This document shows positions 1-12,400 of a DNA stretch of 64,000 nt, piece after piece. Numbering within the stretch: position 1 is the first letter of the stretch; each line of letters starts with the position of its first letter. The notes below the pieces were generated by a model. It had not been told where the DNA came from and did no database searches. It saw nothing but the letters and a program-made list of their open reading frames with translations. This stretch comes from Annona cherimola (taxonomy: Eukaryota; Streptophyta; Magnoliopsida; Magnoliales; Annonaceae), in NCBI GenBank assembly GCA_030490835.1, contig CM059975.1:7157579-7221578 (forward strand), in the 5' to 3' direction. The position numbers and the translations under genes are program-made.

Positions 1-263
1 GTATCTATGGAATATACTTTCTCCTGCGCAAATACAAATGGCAGATCCACGTCCAACATTTTGTAGTTGATATCAAATTTTGTGAGCTCTAGTTTTGGAT
101 GGTGACCCTCCTTTTTTTTATTGTTTGTACTGCGAACGTCAGAGAGTACTAGTCCATTGTTTTGACCAATATGAGGACCATTTAAAGTGTTAGCACACTA
201 TTTGAAAATATTTTTTTGTTTCTCTATGAAGAGCTGATTTTTATTCTTTCTTGTTCCTTTCAG

Positions 264-3200
264 AACGAAACTTAGTCTCACTAGGTGGAGTGCTGATTGG
301 AGGACCGCCACTGGCCTGTATGAGCAAGCTGGTTGGTGATTCTATGCTTTATTGCTAGGGTCCATATTGAATTATTATCTCGATCGTTATTCCTCCATGC
401 TTGATTGTGGCTTTACATTTGATTTTTTTTTCTTGTTAAAGCTGTTGCATTCAGGTTTGCAAAGAATTATGAGAATGCAAAATTCGCATTCGAGAAGGCT
501 TCGAAAGGGCAGGAGATGCTCTCCTCGTATCCTACCTGGCTGCAATTATGTCATTTCTGTTGCAGTCTGCTAGTTTGTGTTGTCATGCCTGAATGATATA
601 AATGCATCCCTTTACAAATTTAATAGACCTTGGGATGCTGCAAAGCATATGGAGTCGGCTGCTGCCTTAGCAAAGGAACTTGGCACTTGGGCTGAAGTTG
701 CTGACTTCTACAGGAAGGCATCTGATCTGTACAATGAGTGTAGTAGATCACAGCCTGCATCTGATGCTTTGGCAAAGGGTGCCCGGTAAGTGGCTTCTAA
801 GTTCTAATTGGTCTGTTTGACAGTCGGTAATTTGTTACAGTTTTTGTTTAAGACTTGATCTTTTAATGGTGACTTGATTGCTTCCTTCACAGACAACCTG
901 AGTTAACTTAGAGTCAGCTTTGTTTATGTTCCCTTTATATCATTCGTCAATATATTTACTTAAAATGCTCTTAAGAATAGTTTTTGCTATATTCCAGTGC
1001 CATGGAAGAAGCTAACCCAGACGAGGCTGTTCAGATGTATACTGATGCTTGTGCCATTCTAGAAGAGGACGGAAAGGAACAAATGGCATTTGATTTATAT
1101 CGTGATGCTACGAATGTTTATATTAAACTTGAGAGGTAGGATTTCTGTTTAAAGTTTCGAAGGATACTGAAAAATTCACTTGCCAGCTTGTGTTTATGAT
1201 GGGCGTGAATCATTTTCAAGTTTTATGCTAAATCTTTGTTTGGCATAACATTACACTTTTATACCCAGCATATTGGTATCGAGCACGTCTGATCATTTTT
1301 ATTGTCTGTCACATGGTACCATTATGGTTGGACTCTTCAAAGGTGGGTAACTAGTAGAATAGATACTGCATCAGGAGAAATTAGAGTTTCCCATGTACAA
1401 GGGATAATTCGTTGACTTATGCCATGGTGCTCTATGAACCAAGGATGGGCTAAATTGGCAAATGTAATTTCCAAGAATCCTCACTTTAGAGGACCTTCAT
1501 TATATCATCAGCAGAACTCTGCCTCCATGACATTCTGAAGGGCTTAATTGCCGAAGGGCTTAATTGCCGAGGGCCTCATATTCTTCATGGTGATGACCAT
1601 CACTAGATTGTATTACCTGTCTCTGTGTTTGTTTACGGGGATTATTGATTGAATTCATCCTTCTGGAGGTTGCAGCTTCCCACTGTTTACTTGGCAGGGA
1701 GCCATGATATTTGTGCAAATTGGTTTTTGCCATGTGATGACATGGTTCCAGTGACAATGGAAAATGACCCATCTCTCTTTTGTAATTTTTCCCTCAATTT
1801 GAATTCAGTAACTGCAGTTCGAACTTTGAAGTGAGATTTCATTTCCAGTCTGTGCTGAGATAAAAAGTAATAAAAGTCGATGGCGTTGATAGCTGTCAAA
1901 TAATGGCTGTTCCTTGGCTTTCATCCATTTCTCCCAATGTTTTAAAAATAGAAATTGAACAATTCGATCGAACCCATTCAACAATTGGTTTGATCTGGTC
2001 GAGGTGATCTTCTCAATTTCAGGATTCAAAAGTAACAAATCTGAATCAGCGAATCGGCCATCCTGTTATTGTTTTAAAGTGCTGATCTTTTTTTGATGGT
2101 AAAAAGAATAAGAGATTTGTTATGCAAGTGGTTGGAATCTTCAAATGTCCATCCCTGTGTATTGTGAGGCTTTAAAGCCACACAATTAGATTTCTGATTT
2201 GTGGTCAGCGCTGTAGTGTAGAGATAATTGATGACGTGGTAACAATATCCTGATGCATCGCAGAACGACTATTTTGTTTCAGTAACTGCTTGATTACGGC
2301 AAACCATTCTGTCTTGGTTTTACTTTTAAGAAGGTTCACCTGATTTTTTGGTGAATGCTGTTTCTCATCCAGGTACACTGATGCTGCAACTTTTCTACTG
2401 AGATGGGGCTTATCTGCAGATCGCTGCAAAGCTGTCCATAGTCAGTCCAAGGTGCTTCCTGACTGTCTGAATAATCTCTGTGAGAATCTCTTTAAGCTTT
2501 TGTACTAGGAACAGTTAAGTCATGACACTGACTTCTCCACCCATCCGATAGACTGTTGGTTGGCGTGGTCATGCTAGCTTTCTAGTTGACGTTTCTGGTA
2601 AATTTTAGCATTATTCCATGTGCTTGGGAATGGCTTGAAACATGGGCCATCAGGTTGGTTCACACGAGCTTTCCCAATATTTCCTGCAAACACTAATAAT
2701 GGAAATAGAATGGGAATTGATGGGCTGATTTCAATGAATTTAAGCACAAGATTTGTCAATTTTGATTTGATTTGATGGGGTTCGATGAAATTTTGATGCA
2801 GTAAATCTTATTAAACTTCATAAAAAGCCCATCATCCAATAAGATTTGATGGATTTGATTGGTCAAATGAAGTTTGATTGCATTTGATAAGATTGATAGA
2901 TTTGATCAGGTTTAATTATGGATATTTAATTTTTCCCAAAATGGCCCTCCACAGTCCCCATATGAACTGTTCCCCCCTCAAAAAGGAAACATTTTCTTTA
3001 CAACTCTAAACTCAATAGAAGAATTTGTTCTTCACTATGTTTCATCAATGTAACTGTTCCAGCAATTTTGTTTCCATTTGAAGGTGACCTGAATGACATC
3101 AAGTGGGAAGCTGATCCGTATGGTCAGTATAGAGATGTCGCCATTGGCCATTTATTCTAGTTTGGAGGCATGAATCTACGCAGTCCTTCATTTTCATGCA

Positions 3201-5372
3201 GCACGCAGAGATCAGATCAAAGGAAAACATGTTCACCATTCGTAGGTGATATGTAGTTGAAAACCTAATATGCGGCTGAGTTTAATGTCTACCTGAGCTG
3301 GGATGAGTGAAGGGCTTAACCAAGCTCTTAACTGACTGCTTGCTATTCCATCATTGAAGCTTTATCAACCTAACTGAAAGAAAAATCTACAAAAGCTTGT
3401 TGTTGATATACATAGAAGGAGCAATAAGCAACAGCTGATAGCTTCAATGTGCTTTTTTCTTGCTGCAGAAGTCATACACTCGTCTTAGCACTGTTTCTGA
3501 ATTTCATGAGAACAACTTACATGCTTAGTTGGTTTCTATTTGAGACCATGAATCCATTGCTTTTGTCAAATAATCAAGCCAGGTGAGCTAACAGTGATGG
3601 TTCACATGTGTATTAGTGTTTTTCAGATTTGGATCATGCTGCATATACAAGGAAATATTCTTCGTTCTGGATCTTTTGATTGAATCTGATATTTGAAATT
3701 CTAGTTCATCACTCTTAACAAAATTCAGAAGTTAAATCTTTTTTTTTTTCAAAAAATTGCTGATGAAGATTGTTACCTTTAGGGTTCTTTTTCTTCAGCT
3801 TATGCATTCTCTCACTGACTGAGATGACATGGATGCAGGCATACCTAAGTGCAATTATAGTTTATCTCTATGCTCATGATATCAAGCAAGCACAGAAGTG
3901 CTACAATGACTGTTCTCAGTGAGTTCCCACTATTCTGTACTGGACATATCAGACATCTTCTCTCTCTCTCTCTCTCTCTCAGTTTTTACTATCATTTGGT
4001 GACCAAGTCTTACCCATTGCTTGTTGTGGAGTCACTTGTTGCACTGTTTGATGGTCTGGACCAGACAACTGAATAGCCCAGCAATGGATCGAAACTATAT
4101 AAAACCAGTGCAATCGTGTGATGCCTTGTTGCAATTAATTAAAACACAAAACTGTTTAACCATTGCTATATGTTTAGTTTGTCTGTAATCATACTAACAG
4201 ATGGACAGTTCAGATTATCCAATTATGCTGCTATCTAAATGTTCAGTTTGGATGTGTTACACAAGTGGCCCTCAAATGGAATGAAGTGGAAACCTTGGTA
4301 TGGTATTGGTGGTTGATAATGCAATGGAAAAAAATTCATTTTATTGTATCATTCTGTATGAAATACGTTGTTATGAGTCTAAAGTAGGTTCAACTATTAT
4401 TCTTGCTTACTGTGCCTTATCATCTTTTTTATTTTATTTTATTTTATTTTATTTTATTTTATTGCAGGATCGATGCTTTTCTTAGCAGTGACCAGAATCG
4501 TGTTGCAAGCAAGTTGTTGGCTGCTTATGAAGAAGCCAGCATTGAAGAGATTAAAAGTGTTGCTAAGTCAAGTACCATTTCAAATCTTGATCATATGGTA
4601 AGTCACCAATACAGTTAACCATATCACATGGAGTTCTATTGTGACAAACTAAGGAATGGTTGAAATATGCTTCGATTTTATCTGGTTGTTTGATTCAAAG
4701 TGTCATGCCCATAGATTGCAGGATTGGATTCAGCCATTCCTACAGTGGCTGCGCGATGAGGCTTTGAAACAGTGTTCTTTACCGCCAACAGTTGATGAGC
4801 TTTGTGTTCTCTCTAACAACTTTTTCAGATTTTACATCCTCAAATTTTTATGGTAGAACCTAGCTGCAATGGGAACTACAACCACTGATTCTTCTTGAAT
4901 AAGGCTGTAATTATAGAGTTCAATAATCGTGTACCAAGAATCCATCTATGCTGATCTAATCTCTGGACTGATTGAGGCCAGTCTCTCTACAAGCAAAGCA
5001 AACTTCTAACATACTAGAGAAACTACATACAAACTAACACCTGTCTCCCCCATTACAAGTATCTTAATACCCCTTATTTTGTGCTCTAGCTGACCATATG
5101 CCTCCTTAAGCACTTATCCCTAATACCTACCATTTTATTATTCAGGATGCCTTTTTTTTATGGGAATTATTCAGGATGCTTTGAATTGTATCATCTTGAA
5201 ACATTCTCATTTTTATTTTCACTAATTGTGTTGACTGGATATTATTATTTGCAAATGGCTGCAGATTGTTCGGCTTGCAAGGAAATTACCTACTGGTGAT
5301 TTGACAGCAATCAAGACAGATGCAGAAAAAGCTGAGGATGAAGATTCTGTAGATGAAGATGATCTCACTTAG
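264..5372 (+). CDS. GSNAP: Gamma-soluble NSF attachment protein (gamma-SNAP), 5' partial
   Basis: Gamma-SNAP is an adaptor that recruits the NSF ATPase to SNARE complexes for disassembly during membrane fusion; it acts in the cytosol on membranes. Eight exons were joined by GT-AG sites with matching phases: 264-331, 442-526, 627-785, 998-1135, 2373-2451, 3839-3918, 4468-4597, 5265-5372 (TAG stop). They give about 281 residues, against about 290 for plant gamma-SNAPs, so only a short first coding exon is missing upstream. Recognisable family stretches are LTRWSADWRTATGLYEQA (exon 1 here), KGQEMLSSPWDAAKHMESAA (exons 2-3), YTDAATFLLRWGL (exon 5), LYAHDIKQAQKCYNDCSQ (exon 6), and LARKLPTGDLTAI before an acidic end, EDEDSVDEDDLT. 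The helical TPR-like fold is a family property. Intron 4 (1136-2372) and intron 5 (2452-3838) are long. The reading frame is intact and the gene is probably functional. It converges on the aldo-keto reductase gene. Confidence 0.93.
1537..1568. repeat. 16-bp direct tandem duplication in a gamma-SNAP intron
   Basis: The unit GAAGGGCTTAATTGCC occurs twice head to tail in intron 4. It looks like a recent slippage duplication and has no evident function. Confidence 0.8.
3959..3980. repeat. (TC)11 microsatellite in gamma-SNAP intron 6
   Basis: Eleven uninterrupted TC dinucleotides lie about 40 bp after the exon 6 donor site. Confidence 0.9.
4425..4463. repeat. GSNAP: (ATTTT)n microsatellite forming the polypyrimidine tract of gamma-SNAP exon 7
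   Basis: A T run followed by six ATTTT units ends at the last bases before the acceptor TTGCAG. Exon 7 starts at 4468, so this simple repeat is the only pyrimidine-rich tract available to the splice site. Confidence 0.85.
4709..4856 (+). other. Unidentified exon-like open stretch in gamma-SNAP intron 7
   Basis: After ATTGCAG at about 4722 an open frame reads DWIQPFLQWLRDEALKQC and continues to a stop at 4856. It has balanced, protein-like composition, unlike the surrounding AT-rich intron, and a good acceptor site in front. It does not belong to gamma-SNAP: exons 7 and 8 join in phase without it. It could be a captured fragment of another gene or an alternative terminal exon. I do not recognise the protein. 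Confidence 0.3.
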
Positions 5373-5642
5373 CTTCTGTTCCTCAGCAAAACAAACAGTA
5401 TCTCTACCAGCAACCATTCTATACAAAAACATCAGTATTTGCAACACACCCCGCCACGCCAGTATTCCCATCTGTGCAATTCATTCATGAGATGCTGTGG
5501 CATGTACCAAAAACAGCAGATGGAATTATGTTATGTACTTATTCTGTTTGGCAGTACAACTTAATGGTGGTGTGGAACAGGTTTGCTGGGAGTGTGGGAA
5601 GTTTCGTTTTGCATTCCCCCCTTCCTGATAATGGTGATCGCA

Positions 5643-8600
5643 TTACAGCTTTTCGACCGGGAATCCAATGACAGGTCTTATTTCTGATGCTAACAATCGA
5701 AGCTCAGCAATCTCGTCATCACTCAATTTCCACCCAAGTGCGCCTGCAAATTCTTGAGCTTGTAGAGCATCTTTAGCACCTGGGATGGGCACAACATTCT
5801 CCTGGGCTATTAGCCAATTAAGAGCCACCTGCATAAAAAAGTTGCCTCTGTCAGCTGCCTGTCACCATTCAAAACAGTCCATTGTACTGGATAATGAGAA
5901 TCTAGTTTCTGTTTCACTCTTTCTCTAGTAAGTTGCAGCTTGTACGATGTGGGCTGCTGTTGGTTAGGTCCCCAACAAGTCGCAACATATATTGCCGGAG
6001 ATGTTGCTTAGCTTGTAATGGGCAGTTAAATCAATTATTCAGTGATCCCCATTCTTAATTAGGATAACATGATCATCAGTCTGGCGAATCCATGGATGGG
6101 TCTATGAGATTGGACTGTTTAGGTCTTGGGATTTGGAGAAAAGAAAGAAAGGATGGTTTTAGAATTAATTTCTATTTCTCTGTATTTCCATGTCCACGTT
6201 TTGGATTTGCCATCAAGATAACAGGGTGATCAGATGAAAACCAATCAACAGTGCAGGAAAAACAAGGAACCTGTGTGGGTGTTTTGCAGTAGTTCTCTCC
6301 AATTTCCTTGATTCTGCTCAATAGAGGTTGCATCTGCATGATGAAAAAGCGCGTAGTTTGAGAGTTTGCTGGAGGAGGTCTCTTTATAATAGTTGACGTA
6401 ATTGGTAGATGATGGATAAACCAGGAACTATGAATAACCATAACCACCCAGACACAAATTTATGTCAATCATGTCATTGACTCCTGAATGTGAGATATGA
6501 TCTTATTTACAGGCCAGCAATTCAAAGCTTAGGATTTGACATACTGGTAAATTTTGTTAAATGGGACTCTTAATGCTCAGGTCTGGGTCTTCGCTGAGCA
6601 TCTGAACAATGAAAAATATAAAATCCAAGGCCAACCATTTTTCCATAAACCTCTATGCTACACTGAAGGTGGGAAAAGTTTGTAATCCTGCTAATACCTT
6701 ATTGAGGAATTGAGGAGTGTAAATCCGACCACGAGGACCACTAGGTGGGCTTTCTGGAGTATACTTTCCTGTAAGGACACCTGAACATGATCCACAAATT
6801 ACAACAGAGAAACTTCCACAGAGAAGTGAATTCTAGAATTATTTCACGGCTGAGACCATTGAAAATGTGCTCGCTCTATCATGAAATGCATCCTCTTGTG
6901 GTAAATGTGGCATTGCATCCGAGGATCTAAGCTTAAATGCAATGACTATCCTTCCAACAGAGTACTCTGATTTTGTAAGACAGCCTCACGCATGATTCGA
7001 ATGTGCGAGATGGCCAAGAAACGTGCATAGGCATGGTCAGTTTGCCACGGGTACGTGCTGGCTATGGAGCCAGTAAAAATCTAAACATGATGTGCTCATC
7101 TGATCTAACATGCTCGATCAGGCCTATTTAATGACCTCAATCTCACTGGCGTTGATATCTTCCGTGCCAGGTAATAACACGAATAAAAAGTCAACGGATG
7201 GTAATAATTTCATTCATCTAAGAAGAAGCATACCTTGAGCAATGGGTGAATATGCAATCAGAGTGACTCCAAGTTCTTCACAGGCAGCCTTCACACCATT
7301 CTCCTCTGGGGCTCGGTATATGAGACTGTAATTTACCTGATTTGAAGCCAGTGGAATTCCTCGCTTCTTCAGCTGATTGTGAGCATCTCTAAGACGCCTT
7401 TCTGTGACATAGATTAGAATCTATTAAATGTGCGAATCTTTAAAAAATAACAATAATTAATAATAAAGGAATTAAATAAGGGATCGTACCGCTGTAATTT
7501 GAAACACCAACAGCCTTTACAAGCCCCATTTCAACAGCATCTCCTAGTCCATCAATATATCCTGATAAAATGATTTCAGCAGTTTGAATAATCTGATCAA
7601 ATAGATATTTAGCAGAGTGACTGCATTAAGTTTTCAGAGATACCTTCATTTCCCCATATTCCTGGCCTGAAATTTGGCAGAACATTTTAGTTAGCAACTA
7701 GAAATTGTATAGGATCAGCAACAGCGTGAAGGTGGTGACACCATATCTAAGGACTAAGGCTGATGTCAAGCACTTAATTCCTGTATTAGTGAGGACTTAT
7801 CTACAATATCCAGCTGTTCGTCTCTTGGATTCATCTGCCTTTATGTCATATGATTGGCAGCAACAATAATATGAACCTAAAATAAACTGGGAATGTGGAA
7901 ATTGTCCAACCAGCATCCATACAAATGTTTATTAATTTGCTTGACAATCTAGGTATTGGCTCCAGTACTTCACCCTTTGAGACAGAAGAATAAATAGGAC
8001 CTTTGAACATACCAATGAAGTTGGTAGAGTTCAACAGAAGAAAGACCAAGACGTGATAATGAAGCTTTAAGGGCAGAGATGACACTTCCTCGCCCTAGCC
8101 TCCAAGGCAAAGCTGCAAATTTGGTTGCAATAGCTAGTTCAACTGTCTCCTTTTGTTGCCTTTCTTGAATGAAACTGAAATAAGACAGGTTAATTCAAAG
8201 CGTGAAAATGTATTACCACCAAGAGTGCAAACTAGAGCCACTGAGTACTAATTTTCCATTTAGAGTTGGGGAAAAATGGAGAACTCCAGACACAACACTC
8301 CAACTATAGGATCAAGTACCTCCCAATTAGAGTTTCAGAATTCACAGCCCCAAAAGAAACCTGTGAAGTAGAATTAAGTGTACTCAGTTGCTAAATACTG
8401 GCATATGAGGATAACTACTGAAATTGATACTCCAATAGATGTTGAAATGACTTAAATTGGAATTTATTTCCAGGGATCCTTTTGCGTGGTCTCTTGTAAT
8501 GTCTGAGTCCAGCTGAATCATGAAAATTTCTCATACCCCAATTCCATGAATTCTTTTTCATGTTGTTGACGAGGAAATAATCCACAAACTGCAGATATAG

Positions 8601-9472
8601 CCATCTGAATTCCCATGGAAGTGCACTATCACTGCAATTTGGAGCCCAGCTTGAAAAATAACAAAATTGCGATCAAGCACAGCCCATCAACACTGCTAGG
8701 TCAATCCCAATTGGTCATTGAGACGACATTAACGTGCAGTCAAAATTGGAATGAAATCTAAAAGAATTTCCAACAGAGCTGAAAGCTGGATATTTCCAAT
8801 CACCAAATATAAAAGATGCAGAAGTAACGAGAAGGAAATTCCTCACCCGCGAGCCATAAACCTCAGCAGTGTCAAAAAAGGTTATGCCGCTGTCAATACT
8901 GGCGTTAAACGCAGCTCTTGCTGCCTTCAGCTTCCTATCTGGAATAAAAGGCACCATGCAATTGTGCAGTACCGGCATTACTACCAACATAGAAATTAAG
9001 AGGACCTTCATATCGAATTCAAACATATTGAGTGAAGGTACACAGAGCATCTGCGCATTGAGGGGTTCAGGAAGGAGCATCCATATATGCAGCCATACCC
9101 TTTTTACAAAGAGGCTATTTCCGTGATTGCCAGAGACAAACAACTGTTACTGTTGCGGCAAGGCCTGCCCTCTGTCATTTCTCAATGTATATTTCTGATG
9201 TACTCACGGCAGAATGAATTGAAGGAGAAACGAGGCATACCATCCCATTCGAAGTTATTCCAGTAGGAGGTGTCTCCCCAAGACCAAGCACCAATCCCAA
9301 GCTTAGTCACCTTCAGATCAGAGCCACCCAATTTTACCTTATCTTCTTCACTTTTCGCGGTGGCAAACTCCTGAGAAGCAAGAGCTCTTCTTGTCTGAAT
9401 TCTTCTTTTTTGAAAACAAGACAAGAAGCTTGCACTACCAACAACCAAAGCCATGATGAATGGGTCTTCCAC
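5643..9472 (-). CDS. Aldo-keto reductase, plastid-type (At1g06690-like)
   Basis: Predicted NAD(P)H-dependent oxidoreductase of the aldo-keto reductase family. The physiological substrate is not known from the sequence. Ten exons on the - strand join in phase: 9241-9472, 8847-8938, 8320-8360, 8013-8174, 7644-7666, 7490-7561, 7234-7401, 6698-6780, 6271-6333, 5643-5828, giving 373 aa. The AKR catalytic residues are all present: Asp100 and Tyr105 in FFDTAEVYG, Lys140 in ATKFAALPW, His175 in YQLHW. Further family motifs are [41 protein letters not shown] and [20 protein letters not shown]. The first about 45 residues are rich in Ser, Arg and Ala and look like a chloroplast transit peptide, as in the Arabidopsis protein. 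Translation could start at 9472 (MEDPFIM) or six codons later at 9454 (MALVV), which resembles the homologues better. Exons 3 and 5 are very short (41 and 23 nt). Intron 1 carries a SINE. Confidence 0.93.
9010..9175 (-). mobile_element. Au-SINE-like retroelement in AKR intron 1
   Basis: Read on the - strand, the segment starts AGGGCAGGCCTTGCCGCAAC, then has GTAACAGTTGTTTG, AATAGCCTCTTTGTAAAA, GGGTATGGCTGCATA and CTCCTTCCTGAACCCC. This order of blocks is that of the tRNA-derived Au-type SINE common in angiosperms. It is old: the B-box and the 3' end are badly eroded. It contributes an open frame to intron 1 but no coding sequence. Confidence 0.55.
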
Positions 9473-9738
9473 CGAAATAATAAGAGACTACGAATGGAAA
9501 AGTCCTCGTTTGAGGCCTTGTTTTCCAAAATTAGAACGTGGGAGGGTTTGAGATTTGAAAGAATCTGAGATAACTGTCTCGGTTTTGGACTTTCTTTCAA
9601 AATTACAAGCAGAATCAAGGGGCAAGATAGTCTGCTTATCGAGAAATGGAAGAAACTAGAAGAGGGGTTGAAAGAATTTGAGAATGAATGAGAGAATTGA
9701 ATGGGAGTCTTCTGGAGATTTTAGTTAGTGCTTGGGGA

Positions 9739-9747
9739 ATATATATG
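9739..9747 (-). promoter_or_regulatory. Candidate TATA box of the aldo-keto reductase gene
   Basis: On the - strand the bases read CCATATATATTCCCC, about 270 bp upstream of the start codon. The stretch between is T/C-rich on the coding strand, like a plant 5' leader. No competing TATA lies closer. Confidence 0.45.
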
Positions 9748-10300
9748 GCTCCAAGCATGGATACGATTGGAACTTTGCCATTGCACACGAGTGTGGACGA
9801 AAGAGCTTTTCTAACTGCCCTTGTCAGCTAAAAAGGCCGGGAGTCGGGGTAGTTATATTTCTCATGGAAAAACTGAGCATATTTGTGTTTTTGTTATTTT
9901 ATTGACTCCGGCTTATATTAATCTCATGCTGCCGAAGTGAATTGTTGTCTAGGCTGTGCCCGTTTTGATGATTTTCTCAAATTCAAATAATGCATTTAGT
10001 TTAAAGAAAAAAATTATTCCAATTCATGACTTGCCATTCCCAAAATTAAGGATAATTTTAAAGTTATTAAAAATGATTCATTTATTACAAGGACTTATGA
10101 GGCTGCAATTCATACTATTTAATATTTTGAACTATTTAAAATATTTATCCTATACAAAATCTAAATGCATACGCATTTTCTACATTTTTAAAAGATGTGG
10201 TTTAGCCTCTTAGGACCTTTCGGTTTTACCGGAGGTCTGATTTGAGGTGCGCCGTCAGAGCTTTTCTCTGTCCAACAAAAAAAAAAATGTGACAAACAAC
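9748..10300. other. AKR upstream region, AT-rich, no gene
   Basis: Promoter-proximal DNA grading into AT-rich intergenic sequence. No convincing ORF, RNA gene or intact transposon was seen. It ends at the 8-bp target duplication of the hAT element. Confidence 0.5.
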
Positions 10301-11581
10301 CAATGTTGTCAGAACCGAACCGGTAAAGGAACTGGTCTGGTTCGAACCGGTTTAACCAGTTAATCGAACCGGTGACGTCAGCATGATATATTTATGATGT
10401 CATAAATATTATATTTTTAAAATTTTAAATAAATATATTGATAAAATTGTATTTTTATTAAATTCTAAATATATATGTTAGATTTTAAAAACCACAATAT
10501 AAGTACAAAACATACTTGAAAATTTTTTAACAATTAAATAACTTATAATAATATAAAAATTAAGAATATCTCCTATGTTCAGCAAAAAATGAAAATTAGA
10601 AGTGTATAAACCATTAAATTTAGATATCATTTAATTAATTATAATATTTTATTAATTATATTATAGTTTTTATTTGATACATTAATTATGTGCAAAATTT
10701 TGTGCTATATAATTAATTATGAGAGTGATATTAATCACATGAGTTGCGTATTATTTTCGTATGATTAATTAGAATAGACTGATTATATGAAGTATTTTTG
10801 AAGATCCAAAATTTCTTAAAATTTTGAAGATACGGGAGTCAATAATCCTCAGTCTTGTAGAGATTTTTTTATAATTACGTAAGATTTTAGGATTATTTAA
10901 TGACATAATTAATATTATAGGATTGTTTAATAGCATAATTGAATTATTGATAATTCGATATTATAAGAGACGCATGCGAAAAATTAGGCAGAAAAAATTA
11001 TGTATTAATGATTATGTACGTGTCCCACGAAAAGAGAATTTCTAATAAAAAGTTTCATACATGTTTCCAGTTTCTTTTTTTCTTTAGACTAAAATGGGTT
11101 AAATTTTCCCATTTATAATTAGTCACTACTCAAATTGGATATTTTAATTTGGACATTTCCAACTAGTTTTAAATGATCAATTCCGTACTTAGATTACGGA
11201 TACCATCATGGACTAAACATGCACCGGAACAATTTTTGTGTTTTTTTTTTAACAAATTCCTTGGAATGAAATGCGGAAGACTTCGGTGAGTTCGGTCAGA
11301 TGGAGCATCGCTCTCTCAAAAGTCGTGCATCGGTGCATGGCCTTTGCTGTATTTTCCGTCACTTTCCTTCTTCGGGCGGCGCGGGCGCAAGCACGGCAGC
11401 GCGTGTGGGCGAGCAGGCGAGGTTATTTCTCCGACCGGTCGAACCCGGTTGGACCGGCTCTTCCGGTTCAACCGCCGGTTCGCCGGTTCGAACGGTTTTT
11501 AATATATAAACCGAACCGCACCTAATCGAACCGGAAACTGTACCGGTTCCCGGTCGGACCGGTCCGGTTCTAACAACACTG
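10301..11581. mobile_element. Non-autonomous hAT element with GC-rich palindromic ends
   Basis: The left end reads CAATGTTGTCAGAACCG and the right end, reverse-complemented, CAGTGTTGTTAGAACCG, a classical hAT-type terminal inverted repeat. The element is flanked by the perfect 8-bp target duplication CAAACAAC at 10293-10300 and 11582-11589. Both ends are packed with short inverted and direct copies of GAACCGGTT, while the core is AT-rich. No transposase is present; the small ORF near 11271 lies in the GC-rich right arm and resembles nothing known. An internal deletion derivative is the likely origin. Confidence 0.8.
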
Positions 11582-11687
11582 CAAACAACCTTAATTAATG
11601 TGATTTTTATTGTTTAGTAAAACAAATAATATTAAATGTTTGAATTCATTAAATTTAACATAAATCATAAATCATCAAGATAGAATA

Positions 11688-11782
11688 ACCATATGCGCTT
11701 AGCTCAAGTGGCAGAGGGTATGTCCTTTTTAATGTTTGTGAGCTTGTAGTCTCCCTATTACAATATCTCAATAAAAAATAAT
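11688..11782 (+). mobile_element. Very short tRNA-derived SINE with perfect target duplication
   Basis: An A-box-like TTAGCTCAAGTGG and a B-box-like GCTTGTAGTCTCCC are spaced as in a tRNA promoter, and an A-rich tail follows. The 16-bp sequence TCATCAAGATAGAATA flanks it at 11672-11687 and 11783-11798, which defines a 95-bp insertion. No conserved body follows the tRNA-like head. Confidence 0.7.
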
Positions 11783-12084
11783 TCATCAAGATAGAATAGA
11801 GGTGAATTTAAACCTGATTAAATTCAACCTTCAGTTGTTCTTTATAGAACCAAAGAACTCGATCAGTAAATAAGATTACAATTACAGTTCAAGCAATCTC
11901 ATTTCAGATTTAAAATAAACAAATTATATACACAATACTTAAATTAATAACATTTCTTCATAGTTATGTATTTTATATTTTTATATTCATACTTTTTTAT
12001 TAGTATATTTTTATTAGTATATTTTTATATTTATATTTGAATACATGTTCGTTAATTTAAATTGAAAACTATTCAAGTTGGATT

Positions 12085-12400
12085 GTAATTACGGTGTAGT
12101 GTGCCCCAAAAAATGGGCCTCACATGCATTGAAATTAACATCTAATTGCATTTAGAATTATTTATTCTGCTAGGGTACTAATTTCCATCCAAATATAGCA
12201 TGTGAGTATACCTCATCTTAAAATAGTACAAAATTAACGTAATAAAATAGTTTAACATAAATATCAATTTTAAAGTAGTATTTTCAAGATCTAAACTGTC
12301 TAAAATATGTTATTTATATAAATAAATGATTTTACAAAATATCTTAACATTTTAATATGCGTAAAGTCATTTTGCAGCGATCTACACTTAAGTTATATAT
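12085..12400 (-). mobile_element. Palindrome-ended (GTGCAG) MITE, copy A
   Basis: On the - strand it shows the family's core blocks in order: Met-less, non-coding segments equivalent to TTTAGATGTTGAAAAA, TATTTTATTACGTTGATTTT and GATGGAGACTACACACATG of the copy at 15250. The GTGCAG-containing ends are eroded. Confidence 0.6.

Noticed and set aside
8715..9143. 142-codon - strand ORF in the aldo-keto reductase gene
   Set aside because: Only 8847-8938 is exon; the rest is intron including the SINE.
11271..11525. 84-codon ORF in the right end of the hAT element
   Set aside because: Lies in a GC-rich terminal region of inverted motifs; no transposase similarity.
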